From the IMG/VR virus record IMGVR_UViG_3300020472_000033, positions 1 through 54,888 of that record: a DNA stretch of 54,888 bases. The stretch is one strand, 5' to 3'. The position numbers and the translations under genes were made by a program. Below the pieces are notes generated by a model. That model was not told the DNA's origin. It made no database searches and saw only the letters and a list, made by a program, of their open reading frames with translations. The stretch is from a virus. Shown piece by piece: positions 29,142 through 39,383 of this stretch. Numbering within the stretch: position 1 is the first letter of the stretch; each line of letters begins with the position of its first letter.

Positions 29142-32100
29142 ATGGCTCAAACTACAGACCTTAATGTTGCTCCTTATTATGATGATTTTGATAAGACTAA
29201 AAATTATAAACGAGTTTTATTTAGACCAGGCTTTGCTATACAAGCAAGGGAGCTAACACAATTACAATCAGCTCTACAACATCAAGTAGAAGCACACGGT
29301 AGTCATATTTTTAAAGAAGGGGCTATGGTTATTCCTGGCCAGATTTCTTTAAATCAAAGGTATAGTTCTGTAAAATTAGAAAATACATTTAATTCTGAAA
29401 ATGTTGCTTTAGCTCAATATTATAATGAAGAAAATCCTGTTACTATCACTGGAATTACTTCTGGTGTTAAAGCACAAGTAATAGGTTATGACAATTCTAG
29501 TTCTACAGACCAATCAGTATTATATGTAATGTATACTTCTGCTGGAACAAATGAAAGTGCTACACTTTTTACAGAAGGTGAAAATTTAAAAGCAAATATT
29601 GGTATTACACATACTAGTGCTATTAGTGCTAATGTAGCTTCTGCCACAGTTTTTACATCAACTTCTTCTATAGTAGATGATCCTAAAGGGCCAGCTTGTA
29701 GATATGGTTCAGCTGCTCAAATAGAGCCTGGGGTTTATTATGTAAACGGCCATTTTGTTGAAACTACTAGACAAACATTAGTTTTAGATAAGTATGGTAA
29801 TACTCCATCTTATAGAATTGGATGGAGTGTTGCTGAAGCCATTGAAACGCCAGAAGCTGAGTCAGATCTTACTGATAATGCTCAAGGTTCTGCTAATTTT
29901 TCAGCTAAAGGAGCTCATAGATTAGTTATATCAGTAACATTAGCAAAAATACCTTTATCCTCTACAAGTGATGCTAATTTTGTAGAGTTAATGACAATAA
30001 AGAATGGAACTATATTAAAAAGAGTTAGGACTACTGAATATTCAGAAATTGAAGAAACTTTTGCACGAAGAACTTTTGATGAATCTGGAGATTATACTGT
30101 AAGACCTTTTCAAATGGAGGCTAGAGAAAGTGTAACTATAGATGCAGAAGAAGGGGTATATGGTTTAGGGGATGAAACAGATGATGGTGGTACAGCATCT
30201 GATGATATGTTAGCAGTGAAACTGTCTCCTGGCAAAGCTTACATAAAAGGATATGAAATAGAAAAACTTGCTCCAACATTTAAAGATGTTAAAAAGGCAA
30301 GGGATACAGCAAGAGTTACTTCTGGTATATCTAATTGGTCAATGGGTAACTATTGTTTAGTTAATATGATATACAACTCACCAGATATTTCAAAGGGTGG
30401 AACTACGGTAGACCCATATAAACCTTTATTTATATATGATCAAGTAATTGGTTCTAAATCCCAAGATACAGAACCAACTGCAGCTGGTTCTATTATAGGT
30501 GTATGTAGAGCTAGACAGTTTGTTCATCATAGTGGTGCAGCTGGTGGTGCTGGTAATGACTTCTTTAGTCAGTATGATTATAATAGTAATAAGTATAAAT
30601 TATATCTTTTTGATATAAGGATGTTTACATCGTTAACATTATCTGGAACACCAGCAGCTACATTAGTGGCAAATCACGCAAATGGTGGAGTTAGGGTAAC
30701 AGGTGAAAATTCTGGTGCTGTTGGACTAGTTCACAGTAGTGGAACATCAGGCTCAAATTGTAATTTAACAAATATTGTAGGAACATTTCAAGTTGGTGAA
30801 AAACTTTTTGCTAGTGATAGAGCTGGTTATTTAGTAACTTCAGCCCCAGCAGATATAACTGTATCGGCAGCTGCAACTAATAGTTTTAGTGCTGCTAAAG
30901 CTGTTTTTCATGATGATGCTACTGCTCACCAAGGATTTTTAGCTGATATTGGTTTAAATGAAGAGGTTACTTTAAACGGTACTTGGAGAACCGAAACTAC
31001 AGGAAATTATCTAGAAGGGGTTTCTGGATATGATACTTCTCAACTTAGAGTAAATGATATTGTAACTATTCCTGCTGGTGGTGGTGCTACTGAATTAAGA
31101 AGGGTAACAGTAGTTGCAGCTGATAAGGTAACTCTTGCTTCTGCACCTACAACTGACGATATTACTAGTTCAAATATTGTAAGGCATCGTGCTAAGTTAT
31201 TTGATTCAGAAAAGAATATAAGTCTTTTAAAATTAAATAAAAATACTATTAAAACATTATTAACTCCTGCTTCATCACCTCAAAGTTATACGCAATTTAA
31301 TGCTTATCATCAATTTGAACCAGCTTCTGCTTCTGATGGTTCTGGTGTTATTACCTTTCCAGCATTAGGTGCTGGAGAAACATATGCTAGTGGAGCAAAT
31401 AAAAGTGATTATGTAGTTAGTGTTACAGATGCAGGCAATGGTACTGGTAAAAAGGGAGATATTGTTGACCATGTAGGAAAAGTTGATAATTCAGCTTTAG
31501 AACTTACAGAAGCAGCTGTATTTGGTACTTCTGGTACTTCTGTAAAAATAACAGCTCTAGTAACAAAAACTCAAGTTACTCAACGGTCAAAATCAACAAA
31601 ATTGTGTAAAGAACTTAAAGTATTTTCCTCTGGTGTAACTGCTCCTTGGGGCACAAAACAAACAGACAAACAAATTTCTTTAGGAAGATCAGATGCATTT
31701 AAATTAGTTTGTGTATTTGATTCAGAAGATGCTAGTAGTGACGCAGCTGCACCTACATTAACAAATGATGGTGTTATTGATAATGGGCCTTTTGTAAGGG
31801 GGGAAATTGTTACAGGACAAAGTTCTGGTGCTAAAGCAAGATTAATATCTATAACAAGTCCTTTTAAGTATGTTCCTATTGGTACTACAGATTTTATAAA
31901 TGGTGAAGAAGTTAAAGGAGATAGTTGGACAGGAAGAAGTTCAATACCTACAACAACTCTACATGGTTCTGCTGCCGTAACAGCTGGTTCAACTGTTATA
32001 ACATCACAATTTTTATTAGATACTGGTCAACGTGATAATTATTATGATATTTCTAGTATTGTAAGAAAAGATGGTATTGCCGCTCCAATTGGAAGATTGC

Positions 32101-35100
32101 TTGTAATTTATGATTACCTTGAACATGGGGCAGGAGATGTCTTTAGTGTAGATTCTTATACTGATGTTGCAAATCAAATGGGGTATGAAAATATACCAGT
32201 ATATTCTGCTACAAAAGTTGATCCAGATTCACCAGAACCAGCTGGTATTTATCCTCTAACAGATTGTTATGATTTTAGACCTACAGTTGTAGAAATTACT
32301 GGCACAGATGTATATGGTAATGTAGATAGGATAACTGCAAATTCCTTTAATTTTCATCATAGAGGATTTAATACTGCTGGTGGTGATCGTTATACTCGTT
32401 TCCCCCCACATGGAGCAAATGTACAATCTACTTACGATTATTATCTTAATAAGTATGCTCTCATTTTTATGGATCAAAAAGGAAATATTACAGTAAAAGA
32501 AGGTGTTTCAGCTGAAGTACCTCAATTACCAAAACCAGTTGAAAATGGTATGTTAATTGCTACTCTTTATCTTCCAGCATTTACATTTAAACCTAAAGAT
32601 GTAGAAATTCTTAGAGAAAAAAATCAACGATATACTATGAAGGATATCGGAAAATTAAAAACTAGACTTGACCATGTAGAATATTATACTGCTCTTAGTA
32701 TGTTAGAAAGAGATGCAGAGTCTTTTGAAATCACAGATTCAAACGGACTTAATCGTTTTAAGTCTGGTTTTGTTGTAGATAATTTTACTGGCCATAGAGT
32801 AGGTGATGCAATGAACACTGATTACAAGTGTTCTATAGATATGGAAAATAATGAATTACGTCCTAAGAATAAAGCAAACGCAGTATTTTTGGAAGAAGTA
32901 TCAACTACTACTGCTGAAAGAACATCTGCTGGTTATCAAAAAACAGGTGACTTATTAACACTTCCTTATACAGAACAAGAATTTACTTCTCAACCATATG
33001 CAACACGCTTAGAAAGGGTTACACCTATTCTTACTTCTAATTGGGTAGGGAATATAGAATTATCTCCTAGTGGAGATGAATGGTTTGAAACAGAAATTGC
33101 ACCACAATTAATTATTAATGTTGAAGGAAATTTTGATACATTCTTTGCTGCTAACAGAGATAAAATTGGTACTATTTGGAACGCTTGGCAAACTCAATGG
33201 AGTGGGGTTGTTAGTAGGGATACTAGGAGAGTAGGCCAAGGCGGTGGTACTGTTAGAAGGACTATAACTACATCAAGAACAGATTTGGAAAGAAGGGGTA
33301 TTAAAACAGAAGTTGTTGCTCAGATAGATGAAGAGTCACAAGGTTCTAGAGTAATTGCTACAGCAATAATTCCTTGGTGTAGATCTAAAACTGTAACTTT
33401 TGAAGGTACTGGATTTTTACCTAATACAAGAGTATATCCTTTCTTTGATAAAAAACCAGTTTCAAGTTTGGTAACTCCAGAAGCAGGATATTCTTTTTTA
33501 AATGGAGTTGCTGTTGATCCTATAATAGCAGGAAGTCCTTTGGTTACTTCTGCAGCTGGTAAGGTTAGAGGAACATTTTTAATTCCAGACCCAACTGTAT
33601 CTGGTAATTTAAAGTTTTCAACAGGTGAAACTCAATATAGACTTACTTCAAGTTCTACTAATAATATAAAGGTAGACCCAGTAACAGCAGGGGATGCAAT
33701 CTATTATGCTAAAGGTATTTTAGAAACTCATCAAGAAACTATTATTGCAACTAGAAATGCAAGATTAGTAAGAACAAATGTTACACAAGTTACAAGTCAG
33801 ACAAACTCAAGTACATCCTTTAGTGACTTTCAATCTGGAAGCAATGATGAACCGCCTGGTATTAGTGATGATGGTGGGGGTAATGATCCTGATGATAGCA
33901 ATGGTGATGATCCACTAGCTCAAACATTTATGGTAGATCAGAGTGGTGGTGCTTTTGTTACAAGTATAGATGTTTGGTTTGGAGAAAAAGATGCAGACCT
34001 ACCAGTAACTTGTGAAATACGTAATGTTGTTAATGGTTATCCTGGCCCTAAAGTTTTACCCTTTGGTAGAAAAGTATTAGAACCATCTGAAGTATCTCTT
34101 TCTGATGATGCTTCCGTAGCTACTAAATTTACATTTCCTTCCCCTGTATATCTTGAAGAAGGAAAAGAATATTGTATGGTGTTCATAGCAGCTGTACCTA
34201 GTTGGAAGATATGGATTTGCCGTATGGGTGAACAGGAAGTCGGTGGTTCTAGAAATGTATCGGAACAACCACATATAGGTGTTATGTTTAAGTCTCACAA
34301 CAATAGAGCTTGGGCTATGTCTGGTATGGAAGATATTAAATTTACAATCAATACAGCAAAATTTTCAGAAAATGATGGAACAGTAAATTTACAAAATAAA
34401 ACAATTCCTAGTAAAAAATTAAGAACCAATGCTGTAACTTTACAACATGGTTTAACAACACAAATTATTAATCATGTAGATCACGGTATGTACCATGCAT
34501 CTAATGATGTTACCATTTCTGGAGTTTCTGCTGGATTGGAAACTACACTAAATGCTGCTATTAATGACGGAGTTGTTAATACTTGTACTTTAACTACAGG
34601 CAATCTTGCAAACTTCAAAATGACAACTGGTAGATGGGCAGCTAAAGGTGGTGTTCATTATATTAGAATTGATGACGAAATTATTTCATTTGCAACTGCT
34701 GACCTTAATACTGGTACAGGTGTTATTACTAATGCAACTAGAGGAGCTTTATCAACAATAGCTGCTTCACATACTATAAATTCTAAAGTAGAATATTATA
34801 TGATGCACCAAGTTCCTTTATCAGAAATTAATAAAACTCATACTTCAATAGGAAATATTGGAATTGACAGTTATACAATAACTACATCTAGTTCTACAGT
34901 TATTCAAGGTGGTGTATCTTATGCTGCCGGCCCACCTGTAGTTCCACCTACTTCTGCTGGAATTGGTGGTATGAATATCTACGCAACTCAAAATTATATG
35001 TTTGATACTGTTCAAACTATGATAAGTGCTATGGAATTGCCAGGAACAACTATTGAGTCAAAAATCAGACCTACTTCATCTACATCTCCCAATGGTAGTC

Positions 35101-35816
35101 AAACATCATTTGCAACAACTTCTTCCTCTAATGCTAAAGGATTTCCTTTGAATGATAACTATGACTTTGATGAACCATATATGGTTTGTTCTTCACCAAA
35201 TGAAACTGGTCAAATGTCTGGTACAAAGAGTTTATTGATGCCAATTACTCTTTCAACTACAAATACAAATATTTCTCCAGTAATAGATACAGATAGAATG
35301 TCTTTAATTGCTATTACTAATAGAATGAATGCTATTTATTCTAGTTCTGATGTATATCCATCTTGGGATTATGTATCTTCTACCGAACCTAATGGTGATA
35401 ATAATGCAGGCATTTATATGACTAAAAAGGTAATATTAGATACTCCTGCTACGGCTTTAAAAATATTTTTTGGTGCTAATAGGTCATCTAATACAACTCT
35501 TAGATTAATGTATAAAATTTTAAGAAATGATGAAGCTATGGATTTTGATGAATTGGGTTGGGAGTATTTTAATCCAGTATATGCTACTAATGTTTTACAA
35601 CACGCTAGTTCTGGATTACCAGATATTACAGCTAATCCTTCTTTGGATGCAGATGATTTTCAACAATATGTATATACTGCTGGTGTGAAAGATGACGGCA
35701 TAGGTACTTCATTAGAACCGTTTGTTTCTTTTTCTATAAAAATTATTATGACAGGAACAAATACTTCTCAACCACCAAGGATTAAAGATTTAAGATGTAT
35801 AGCATTGGCAACATAA
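29142..35816 (+). CDS. Giant structural protein, DUF4815-type
   Basis: 2224 residues. The N-terminus MAQTTDLNVAPYYDDFDKTK, then LFRPGFAIQARELTQLQSALQHQVEAHGSHIFKEGAM is the DUF4815 start found in many phage baseplates. The middle is beta-rich with repeated Gly/Thr segments; DDPLAQTFMVDQSGGAFVTSIDVWF near residue 1595 marks a second domain, and Cys-rich or HG-type modules recur near the end. It probably stands for gp10 or a fused wedge and fibre-attachment protein. One gene spans 6.7 kb, the largest complete frame here. Confidence 0.8.
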   Translation: MAQTTDLNVAPYYDDFDKTKNYKRVLFRPGFAIQARELTQLQSALQHQVEAHGSHIFKEGAMVIPGQISLNQRYSSVKLENTFNSENVALAQYYNEENPVTITGITSGVKAQVIGYDNSSSTDQSVLYVMYTSAGTNESATLFTEGENLKANIGITHTSAISANVASATVFTSTSSIVDDPKGPACRYGSAAQIEPGVYYVNGHFVETTRQTLVLDKYGNTPSYRIGWSVAEAIETPEAESDLTDNAQGSANFSAKGAHRLVISVTLAKIPLSSTSDANFVELMTIKNGTILKRVRTTEYSEIEETFARRTFDESGDYTVRPFQMEARESVTIDAEEGVYGLGDETDDGGTASDDMLAVKLSPGKAYIKGYEIEKLAPTFKDVKKARDTARVTSGISNWSMGNYCLVNMIYNSPDISKGGTTVDPYKPLFIYDQVIGSKSQDTEPTAAGSIIGVCRARQFVHHSGAAGGAGNDFFSQYDYNSNKYKLYLFDIRMFTSLTLSGTPAATLVANHANGGVRVTGENSGAVGLVHSSGTSGSNCNLTNIVGTFQVGEKLFASDRAGYLVTSAPADITVSAAATNSFSAAKAVFHDDATAHQGFLADIGLNEEVTLNGTWRTETTGNYLEGVSGYDTSQLRVNDIVTIPAGGGATELRRVTVVAADKVTLASAPTTDDITSSNIVRHRAKLFDSEKNISLLKLNKNTIKTLLTPASSPQSYTQFNAYHQFEPASASDGSGVITFPALGAGETYASGANKSDYVVSVTDAGNGTGKKGDIVDHVGKVDNSALELTEAAVFGTSGTSVKITALVTKTQVTQRSKSTKLCKELKVFSSGVTAPWGTKQTDKQISLGRSDAFKLVCVFDSEDASSDAAAPTLTNDGVIDNGPFVRGEIVTGQSSGAKARLISITSPFKYVPIGTTDFINGEEVKGDSWTGRSSIPTTTLHGSAAVTAGSTVITSQFLLDTGQRDNYYDISSIVRKDGIAAPIGRLLVIYDYLEHGAGDVFSVDSYTDVANQMGYENIPVYSATKVDPDSPEPAGIYPLTDCYDFRPTVVEITGTDVYGNVDRITANSFNFHHRGFNTAGGDRYTRFPPHGANVQSTYDYYLNKYALIFMDQKGNITVKEGVSAEVPQLPKPVENGMLIATLYLPAFTFKPKDVEILREKNQRYTMKDIGKLKTRLDHVEYYTALSMLERDAESFEITDSNGLNRFKSGFVVDNFTGHRVGDAMNTDYKCSIDMENNELRPKNKANAVFLEEVSTTTAERTSAGYQKTGDLLTLPYTEQEFTSQPYATRLERVTPILTSNWVGNIELSPSGDEWFETEIAPQLIINVEGNFDTFFAANRDKIGTIWNAWQTQWSGVVSRDTRRVGQGGGTVRRTITTSRTDLERRGIKTEVVAQIDEESQGSRVIATAIIPWCRSKTVTFEGTGFLPNTRVYPFFDKKPVSSLVTPEAGYSFLNGVAVDPIIAGSPLVTSAAGKVRGTFLIPDPTVSGNLKFSTGETQYRLTSSSTNNIKVDPVTAGDAIYYAKGILETHQETIIATRNARLVRTNVTQVTSQTNSSTSFSDFQSGSNDEPPGISDDGGGNDPDDSNGDDPLAQTFMVDQSGGAFVTSIDVWFGEKDADLPVTCEIRNVVNGYPGPKVLPFGRKVLEPSEVSLSDDASVATKFTFPSPVYLEEGKEYCMVFIAAVPSWKIWICRMGEQEVGGSRNVSEQPHIGVMFKSHNNRAWAMSGMEDIKFTINTAKFSENDGTVNLQNKTIPSKKLRTNAVTLQHGLTTQIINHVDHGMYHASNDVTISGVSAGLETTLNAAINDGVVNTCTLTTGNLANFKMTTGRWAAKGGVHYIRIDDEIISFATADLNTGTGVITNATRGALSTIAASHTINSKVEYYMMHQVPLSEINKTHTSIGNIGIDSYTITTSSSTVIQGGVSYAAGPPVVPPTSAGIGGMNIYATQNYMFDTVQTMISAMELPGTTIESKIRPTSSTSPNGSQTSFATTSSSNAKGFPLNDNYDFDEPYMVCSSPNETGQMSGTKSLLMPITLSTTNTNISPVIDTDRMSLIAITNRMNAIYSSSDVYPSWDYVSSTEPNGDNNAGIYMTKKVILDTPATALKIFFGANRSSNTTLRLMYKILRNDEAMDFDELGWEYFNPVYATNVLQHASSGLPDITANPSLDADDFQQYVYTAGVKDDGIGTSLEPFVSFSIKIIMTGTNTSQPPRIKDLRCIALAT

Positions 35817-35817
35817 A

Positions 35818-36048
35818 ATGAGTACTAGATTTTTAAAAGTAGAAGGTAATGAAGATTTAGTAAGAGATACTTCTTCTAATGCTATAATAAATCGTAACAA
35901 AACAGCATATGAAGTTGCAAAGAAAAGAGCTGAAGAATCACAAAGACAAAGAGATGAAATTAGAACTGCTCTTAGGGAAATAAATAGTTTAAAAAGTGAT
36001 ATGCACGAAATAAAAACGATGATAGTACAATTAGTAGGTAAAGTGTAA
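35818..36048 (+). CDS. Small coiled-coil structural protein
   Basis: 76 residues. MSTRFLKVEGNEDLVRDTSSNAIIN is followed by a long heptad-like helix (RAEESQRQRDEIRTALREINSLKS, then MHEIKTMIVQLVGKV). It would form a trimeric or dimeric coiled coil, probably within the baseplate or fibre collar. The start lies one base after the stop of the giant protein, and the stop overlaps the next ATG. Confidence 0.68.
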   Translation: MSTRFLKVEGNEDLVRDTSSNAIINRNKTAYEVAKKRAEESQRQRDEIRTALREINSLKSDMHEIKTMIVQLVGKV

Positions 36049-36488
36049 TGGCAATAACAGCAGCTACAGTAGCAAATACTGATACATTAGAAAAATTAAG
36101 ACAAGAGTATAATAACTTACAAGCTGATGTATTGGCTTTAAATACTGGTGCATTAACAGTGTTTGGTGTTCCTAATGGTACGGAAACAGTAAGTGGTGAT
36201 GGTTCTGGAAAAGATGCTATTTCATTAAATACATTAATTAGTTTTTTAAACACCAGTGGAGGAAATTCTGATTTAACTTTAGCAACTGGACAAACAGGAC
36301 AAATTAAAATTTTAGTAATGACAAGTGCTGGAGGAAATACAGCTACATTAGATAAAACAGATGGTAATTTAGATACTACTGCTGTTAGTACTTCAATTGT
36401 TTTTAATGCTATTGGTGAATCTGTAACATTAGTATGGTCTGGTTCTAAGTGGTTTCCAATCAACGCTTTAGGGGCTACCATTACATAG
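36048..36488 (+). CDS. Structural protein, tail fibre-like
   Basis: 146 residues. Starts with a short coiled-coil segment (TLEKLRQEYNNLQADVLALN), then a beta-rich domain (LTVFGVPNGTETVSG, DLTLATGQTGQIKILVM, SVTLVWSGSKWFPIN). The pattern ending in VWSGSKWFPIN is common in phage receptor-contact or fibre-tip domains. It is coupled to the preceding coiled-coil gene. Exact role unknown. Confidence 0.65.
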   Translation: MAITAATVANTDTLEKLRQEYNNLQADVLALNTGALTVFGVPNGTETVSGDGSGKDAISLNTLISFLNTSGGNSDLTLATGQTGQIKILVMTSAGGNTATLDKTDGNLDTTAVSTSIVFNAIGESVTLVWSGSKWFPINALGATIT

Positions 36489-36498
36489 GAGATAACTT

Positions 36499-37713
36499 AT
36501 GGCTGTTGTGAAGCCCCTTTATATGAGCAATGGAAAACCAATACCAATGTCAACTACTATGGTTGACAATATTGTTGATGAATGTTGTTATCTTTACGGA
36601 GAAGGTTTTGATTATAATCATGGCACAGCTGTGCCACCAGTTTATCCCAAATCTTATAATTCCAATTCAGAAGCTACTACTTTAAACGATAATAGAATGC
36701 CTATCCTACCAGATACAGCACAAATTAGTGGTGGTGGTGCCGTTCATGCTCACAATTTGTTTCCTCAAGCCCAAACGATACAGTACGGTGGAAATGTGAC
36801 GGCAAGGGGTGATATTGATTGGAGAAGAGTTTGTGTTCGTGAATCAGAGCAATGGCAAACTTGGCGAGAAGATGTAGGCCAAGGTATTGATCCTTCTGCT
36901 AATATCGCAGCTGATGGGTTAGGATATAGGCCATCGGCATCTACCAATACTGATTATGCATCTGGTTTATATTTTCCTTTAAAATATAATGAAGATGGTG
37001 ACATTCAAGGTATGACTTTCACTGATTTTAAAGATACATTTATTCATCCTGCTATAGATAAGTTAGTTGAGGCTGGTACTACAGGCCTTTCAGCAACAGC
37101 TGCTGGAACTTTTATAGTTACTAATTCCTCATCACCACCAACTAATTTTGTTAATAAAGATGCACATAAGATCTTCCAAGATACTTGTGCTGATACTGAT
37201 TCATATACTACTGGAGCAAGTGGTATAACTATGGGTGGTGGTGGAGGCCCAGCGCCTGGAAACAACACTTACGGCCCTAGACAACAACATACAAAAGATG
37301 TTACTGGTGGTTCTTATTATTTACATATGAGAACAGGAACACAACTTAATATTCAACCAGCATTATTTTGGGATAATGACAGTAACAGTTTAAAAACAAA
37401 ATTTAATGAAGCACATTTTAATTGCTTTCTTAAAAGGTGGATGGCTGATACAGTAATTTATTCAACTGAAGGTTATAAAATTTGTTATGCTTTACTACCT
37501 AACGATAGTACTTGGCCAGGCGGTACTAATGGTAATGAAGTTAATAGAGGAATAATATATAATAAGATACTTGGAGGTTCTACATATACGACAGACGGAG
37601 CTGGTTCTGGCGATAGATATGCTTCTCAAATGTGGCCATCTGGCACATTAGCACAAGATGGAGCAGCTGGTCATGGGCCTTTTACATTATGGATACGTAA
37701 GCAATTTCCATAA
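36499..37713 (+). CDS. Structural protein of unknown role
   Basis: 404 residues, rich in Gly, Asn, Tyr and Thr. It has GEGFDYNHGTAVPPVYPKS, DIDWRRVCVRESEQWQTWRED, TGASGITMGGGGGPAPGNN and FNCFLKRWMADTVIY. The Gly5 linker before a beta-rich C-terminal half suggests two domains. Its place between fibre genes and the modification island suggests a virion protein. The ribosome site is TAGGAG at 36486-36491. Not recognised. Confidence 0.6.
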   Translation: MAVVKPLYMSNGKPIPMSTTMVDNIVDECCYLYGEGFDYNHGTAVPPVYPKSYNSNSEATTLNDNRMPILPDTAQISGGGAVHAHNLFPQAQTIQYGGNVTARGDIDWRRVCVRESEQWQTWREDVGQGIDPSANIAADGLGYRPSASTNTDYASGLYFPLKYNEDGDIQGMTFTDFKDTFIHPAIDKLVEAGTTGLSATAAGTFIVTNSSSPPTNFVNKDAHKIFQDTCADTDSYTTGASGITMGGGGGPAPGNNTYGPRQQHTKDVTGGSYYLHMRTGTQLNIQPALFWDNDSNSLKTKFNEAHFNCFLKRWMADTVIYSTEGYKICYALLPNDSTWPGGTNGNEVNRGIIYNKILGGSTYTTDGAGSGDRYASQMWPSGTLAQDGAAGHGPFTLWIRKQFP

Positions 37714-37738
37714 ATTGAATTAAATATGAGGAGGTGAA

Positions 37739-38284
37739 ATGTTTACAAAAGAAAATACAGAGTCTATAGTTTTTGCTGATCAAGGGCAAAGATATATTTC
37801 TATTTATTATAATGATGATGAAGTTATAGATCCAGAAATAGGATTTGAACTTAGAAGAGCCGATTATGATTTAGATGATGATAAGAATCCAGACGTACAG
37901 CAAATTTTAAAACTATGGACTTTTGAAGAAATAGAATTAAATACTAGAAAACTTAAAAAACTAGAAAGACAAGCATTTGAAGCTGAGATTCTTGAGATTG
38001 CTAAACGAGATGGTCTAATTTTAGACCCTAAAGGAATACAAGAAACAAATGACTTAAAAAAGGTTGAAGTTGTTAGAGATGCAGAACCTTCAACTGCTTT
38101 TGAACTACTTTTCAAAGAACATGATTATGAGAATGAAAAAACTAAGGAACAATTATTTAAATGTAAATTAATGGCCTTTGAATTGGATGAGGTTAAAAAT
38201 TCTAAAAAAAGAAAAATAAAAAGTGAATTAAGAACTGCAAAAACATTTAGAGAAGTTTTAGAAAGTACTTTAAAATTTTATTAA
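37739..38284 (+). CDS. Acidic protein of unknown function
   Basis: 181 residues, very charged. A beta-strand start (SIVFADQGQRYISIYYNDDE) leads to a helical remainder (LWTFEEIELNTRKLKKLERQAFEAEI, then DYENEKTKEQLFKCKLMAFE). The ribosome site GAGGAGG (37730-37736) is among the best in the window. It stands three bases before the radical SAM gene and may belong to the modification island or be a chaperone for fibre proteins; neither is proved. Confidence 0.6.
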   Translation: MFTKENTESIVFADQGQRYISIYYNDDEVIDPEIGFELRRADYDLDDDKNPDVQQILKLWTFEEIELNTRKLKKLERQAFEAEILEIAKRDGLILDPKGIQETNDLKKVEVVRDAEPSTAFELLFKEHDYENEKTKEQLFKCKLMAFELDEVKNSKKRKIKSELRTAKTFREVLESTLKFY

Positions 38285-38287
38285 ATT

Positions 38288-39382
38288 ATGATTTATGATA
38301 CAACAAAAAGATTAAGTTTTCATATAGAGGTAACTGATAAGTGTAATGCTAGATGTATTCAATGCTCTAGAAACATGATTGATAATAGTGGAAAATTAAA
38401 ACAAAGACCTAATTTACTTTTAACAGAACTTACTCTTAAAGATTTCAAAAAAATATTTAAAAATTTTAAATATCCTGTACGATTTATATCTATGTGTGGG
38501 AATTTTGGTGATGCTTTTATGGCTAAAGATATTTTTGAAATTACAGAATATCTTTGGACAGAAGTAATAGACCTTACCTATAAAAGCGATATGAGTTTTA
38601 ATATTCATACAAATGGTGGAATGAGAAACAAAGAATGGTGGTATGAATATGGAAAAATGGTTAAACGTGTTAGCAATGGCCGAGATTTAGTTACTTTTTC
38701 TATAGATGGTTTAGAAGATACTCATCATCTTTATAGAGTAAACACTAGGTATGATAGAGTAATAGAAAATGCTAGAGCATATATTGCTGGTGGAGGAAAT
38801 GCTGAATGGTCTTTTATAAGATTTGGACATAATCAACATCAAGAAGAAGAAGCAAAAAGAAGAGCTAAAGAATATGGATTTTCCTTTTTTATTCCTGTAG
38901 ATACTCAAAGGTTTTGGAATAAAGAACATATAGAATATAAATGGCGAAATAAAACTTATAGAATATCACCAGCAAAAAATAAAATAACTAAAGAAAAACG
39001 AATACTATCAGAAAGATTTAATTTAAATAAAGAAGAAGCAGTAAAAAATTCTAGAAATAATATAGAATGTGCTGTTTCTAAAAAGAATGAATTATTTATA
39101 GATTGTAGAGGGGATATTCATCCTTGTTGTTGGATAGGTTCGTGGCATTATCGTAATGTTAAAGGTATATATAATTTTGTAGAAGATCCAGAAAAACATC
39201 CAATAATGGAAATGCGAACAGTTAGAAATGCAATAAAAGAAGATTTAAGTGAGATAATTACAGATGATTTTTTCCAATATATTTTACCTATGAGTTTTGA
39301 GGTTTCTCCTAGTCATATATGTGTTAAACAATGTAGCAAAACGGATAAATTTACTACCACAAAAAAAAGAGCAGGAATTTAA
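38288..39382 (+). CDS. Radical SAM protein with SPASM-like C-terminus
   Basis: 364 residues. The radical SAM motif CNARCIQC gives C19, C23 and C26, with the expected strand and loop before it (LSFHIEVTDK). The middle shows SMCGNFGDAFM and FSIDGLEDTHHLYRV. At about 257-285 a Cys set appears (IECAVSKKNELFIDC, then GDIHPCCW), and ICVKQC near 345 completes what looks like a SPASM/twitch auxiliary cluster site. Such enzymes make modifications such as thioether or C-C bonds in peptides, or act on sugars. Adjacent QueC-like and glycosyltransferase genes suggest a modification role. Target unknown. Confidence 0.83.
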   Translation: MIYDTTKRLSFHIEVTDKCNARCIQCSRNMIDNSGKLKQRPNLLLTELTLKDFKKIFKNFKYPVRFISMCGNFGDAFMAKDIFEITEYLWTEVIDLTYKSDMSFNIHTNGGMRNKEWWYEYGKMVKRVSNGRDLVTFSIDGLEDTHHLYRVNTRYDRVIENARAYIAGGGNAEWSFIRFGHNQHQEEEAKRRAKEYGFSFFIPVDTQRFWNKEHIEYKWRNKTYRISPAKNKITKEKRILSERFNLNKEEAVKNSRNNIECAVSKKNELFIDCRGDIHPCCWIGSWHYRNVKGIYNFVEDPEKHPIMEMRTVRNAIKEDLSEIITDDFFQYILPMSFEVSPSHICVKQCSKTDKFTTTKKRAGI

Positions 39383-39383
39383 A

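Noticed and set aside
34077-34298. Minus-strand frames inside the large structural genes
   Set aside because: They are shadows of the plus-strand coding sequences, with biased composition and no start signals; the same applies to minus frames at 22735, 28593, 32256, 48483, 50478, 51516, 53013 and 53207.
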